Origin: Lysobacterales bacterium UBA2790
Lineage (GTDB): Bacteria > Pseudomonadota > Gammaproteobacteria > Xanthomonadales > Xanthomonadaceae
NCBI GenBank assembly: GCA_002352135.1
Contig: DEHW01000089.1
Coordinates: 6,465 to 21,310, forward strand
Length of the DNA stretch: 14,846 nt
Reading direction: 5' to 3'
Positions 14,611 through 14,846 of the stretch are shown one piece after another; position 1 is the first letter of the stretch, and the number at the start of each line of letters is the position of its first letter. The notes under the pieces were generated by a model. That model worked only from the letters and a program-made list of their open reading frames with translations, was not told where the DNA came from and did no database searches. The translations under genes were made by a program, and so were the position numbers.

Positions 14611-14846
14611 ATGGCTGAATTCAAGTTGCCGAAAAACTCCCAGGTCACCAAGGGCAAGCATTTCCCTGCGCCTGCGGGGGCGAAGAACGTGCGGACCTTC
14701 AAGGTGTACCGTTGGAGCCCGGATGATGACGCCAACCCGCGGGTCGACACCTATGATCTGGATCTGGACGCCTGCGGTCCGATGGTGTTGGACGCCCTCA
14801 TCAAGATCAAGAACGAGGTCGATCCGACGCTGACCTTCCGCCGCTC
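14611..14846 (+). CDS. sdhB: Succinate dehydrogenase iron-sulfur subunit SdhB (3'-truncated)
   Basis: Only the first 78 codons are in the window. SdhB carries the three Fe-S clusters that move electrons from the SdhA flavin to ubiquinone. The visible part is the N-terminal ferredoxin-like strand region: [20 protein letters not shown], then [19 protein letters not shown] and DPTLTFRRS. The next residues would be the cysteine motif of the 2Fe-2S cluster, which lies past the edge. The ATG at 14611 fits the family's N-terminus, though a strong Shine-Dalgarno is lacking. It completes the usual sdhCDAB order. Confidence 0.95.
   Translation, partial: MAEFKLPKNSQVTKGKHFPAPAGAKNVRTFKVYRWSPDDDANPRVDTYDLDLDACGPMVLDALIKIKNEVDPTLTFRR

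Noticed and set aside
12654..14750. A 698-residue open frame on the minus strand opposite sdhA and sdhB
   Set aside because: It lies antisense to strongly supported SdhA. It has no recognisable domain, is rich in Arg, His and Gln, and arises from GC-rich codon bias.
1..14846. CRISPR array, tRNA, rRNA, insertion sequence or prophage
   Set aside because: I saw no regularly spaced repeats, cloverleaf sequences, rRNA blocks, transposase or integrase genes on either strand.

Overview
The window is 14.8 kb of GC-rich, gene-dense chromosome from a bacterium, most likely a gammaproteobacterium. The order ygfZ / DUF1674 (SDHAF4-like) / sdhCDAB and the texture of the FolA and DgkA proteins make a Xanthomonadales (Lysobacterales) relative my best guess. 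That placement is inference from gene order and residues; no search was run. No tRNA, rRNA, CRISPR array, transposase or phage gene is visible. This is core genome, not an accessory island.

Layout: (1) 1-1425, the 3' two thirds of clpA (+), cut by the window edge. (2) 1628-3344, a minus-strand pair: a DUF533/TerB-like protein with a proline-rich linker, followed 25 nt later by a GYF_2-AIM24 protein. It converges on clpA and diverges from dgkA. (3) 3618-8144, a tight plus-strand run dgkA - terC - rlmI-type methyltransferase - lgt - thyA - folA. From terC onward the genes overlap by 1-4 nt or are 4 nt apart. (4) 8200-9676, a small chaperone unit of hsp20 and cbpA-type DnaJ, preceded by a good sigma-32-like promoter and separated by a strong perfect hairpin. 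(5) 9716-11633, minus strand: an orphan PhnD-like periplasmic binding protein, and upstream of it the folate-binding Fe-S helper ygfZ. (6) 11704-14846, the succinate dehydrogenase operon on the plus strand. It starts with a 59-residue SDHAF4/DUF1674 assembly factor that is easily missed, followed by sdhC, sdhD, sdhA and the first 78 codons of sdhB.

How the genes fit together: ClpA, Hsp20 and CbpA belong to protein quality control. DgkA and Lgt serve envelope lipid and lipoprotein metabolism. ThyA and FolA form the dTMP/dihydrofolate cycle: ThyA oxidises methylene-THF to DHF and FolA reduces DHF back. YgfZ (Fe-S maintenance), the SDHAF4-like protein and SdhCDAB form an assembly-plus-enzyme neighbourhood for respiratory complex II.

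I did not find a wholly new defence or mobile system. The points most worth a second look are the SDHAF4-like gene leading the sdh operon, the hsp20 leader (sigma-32-like promoter plus a possible masked Shine-Dalgarno), and the pairing of a GYF-domain protein with a polyproline-containing neighbour.
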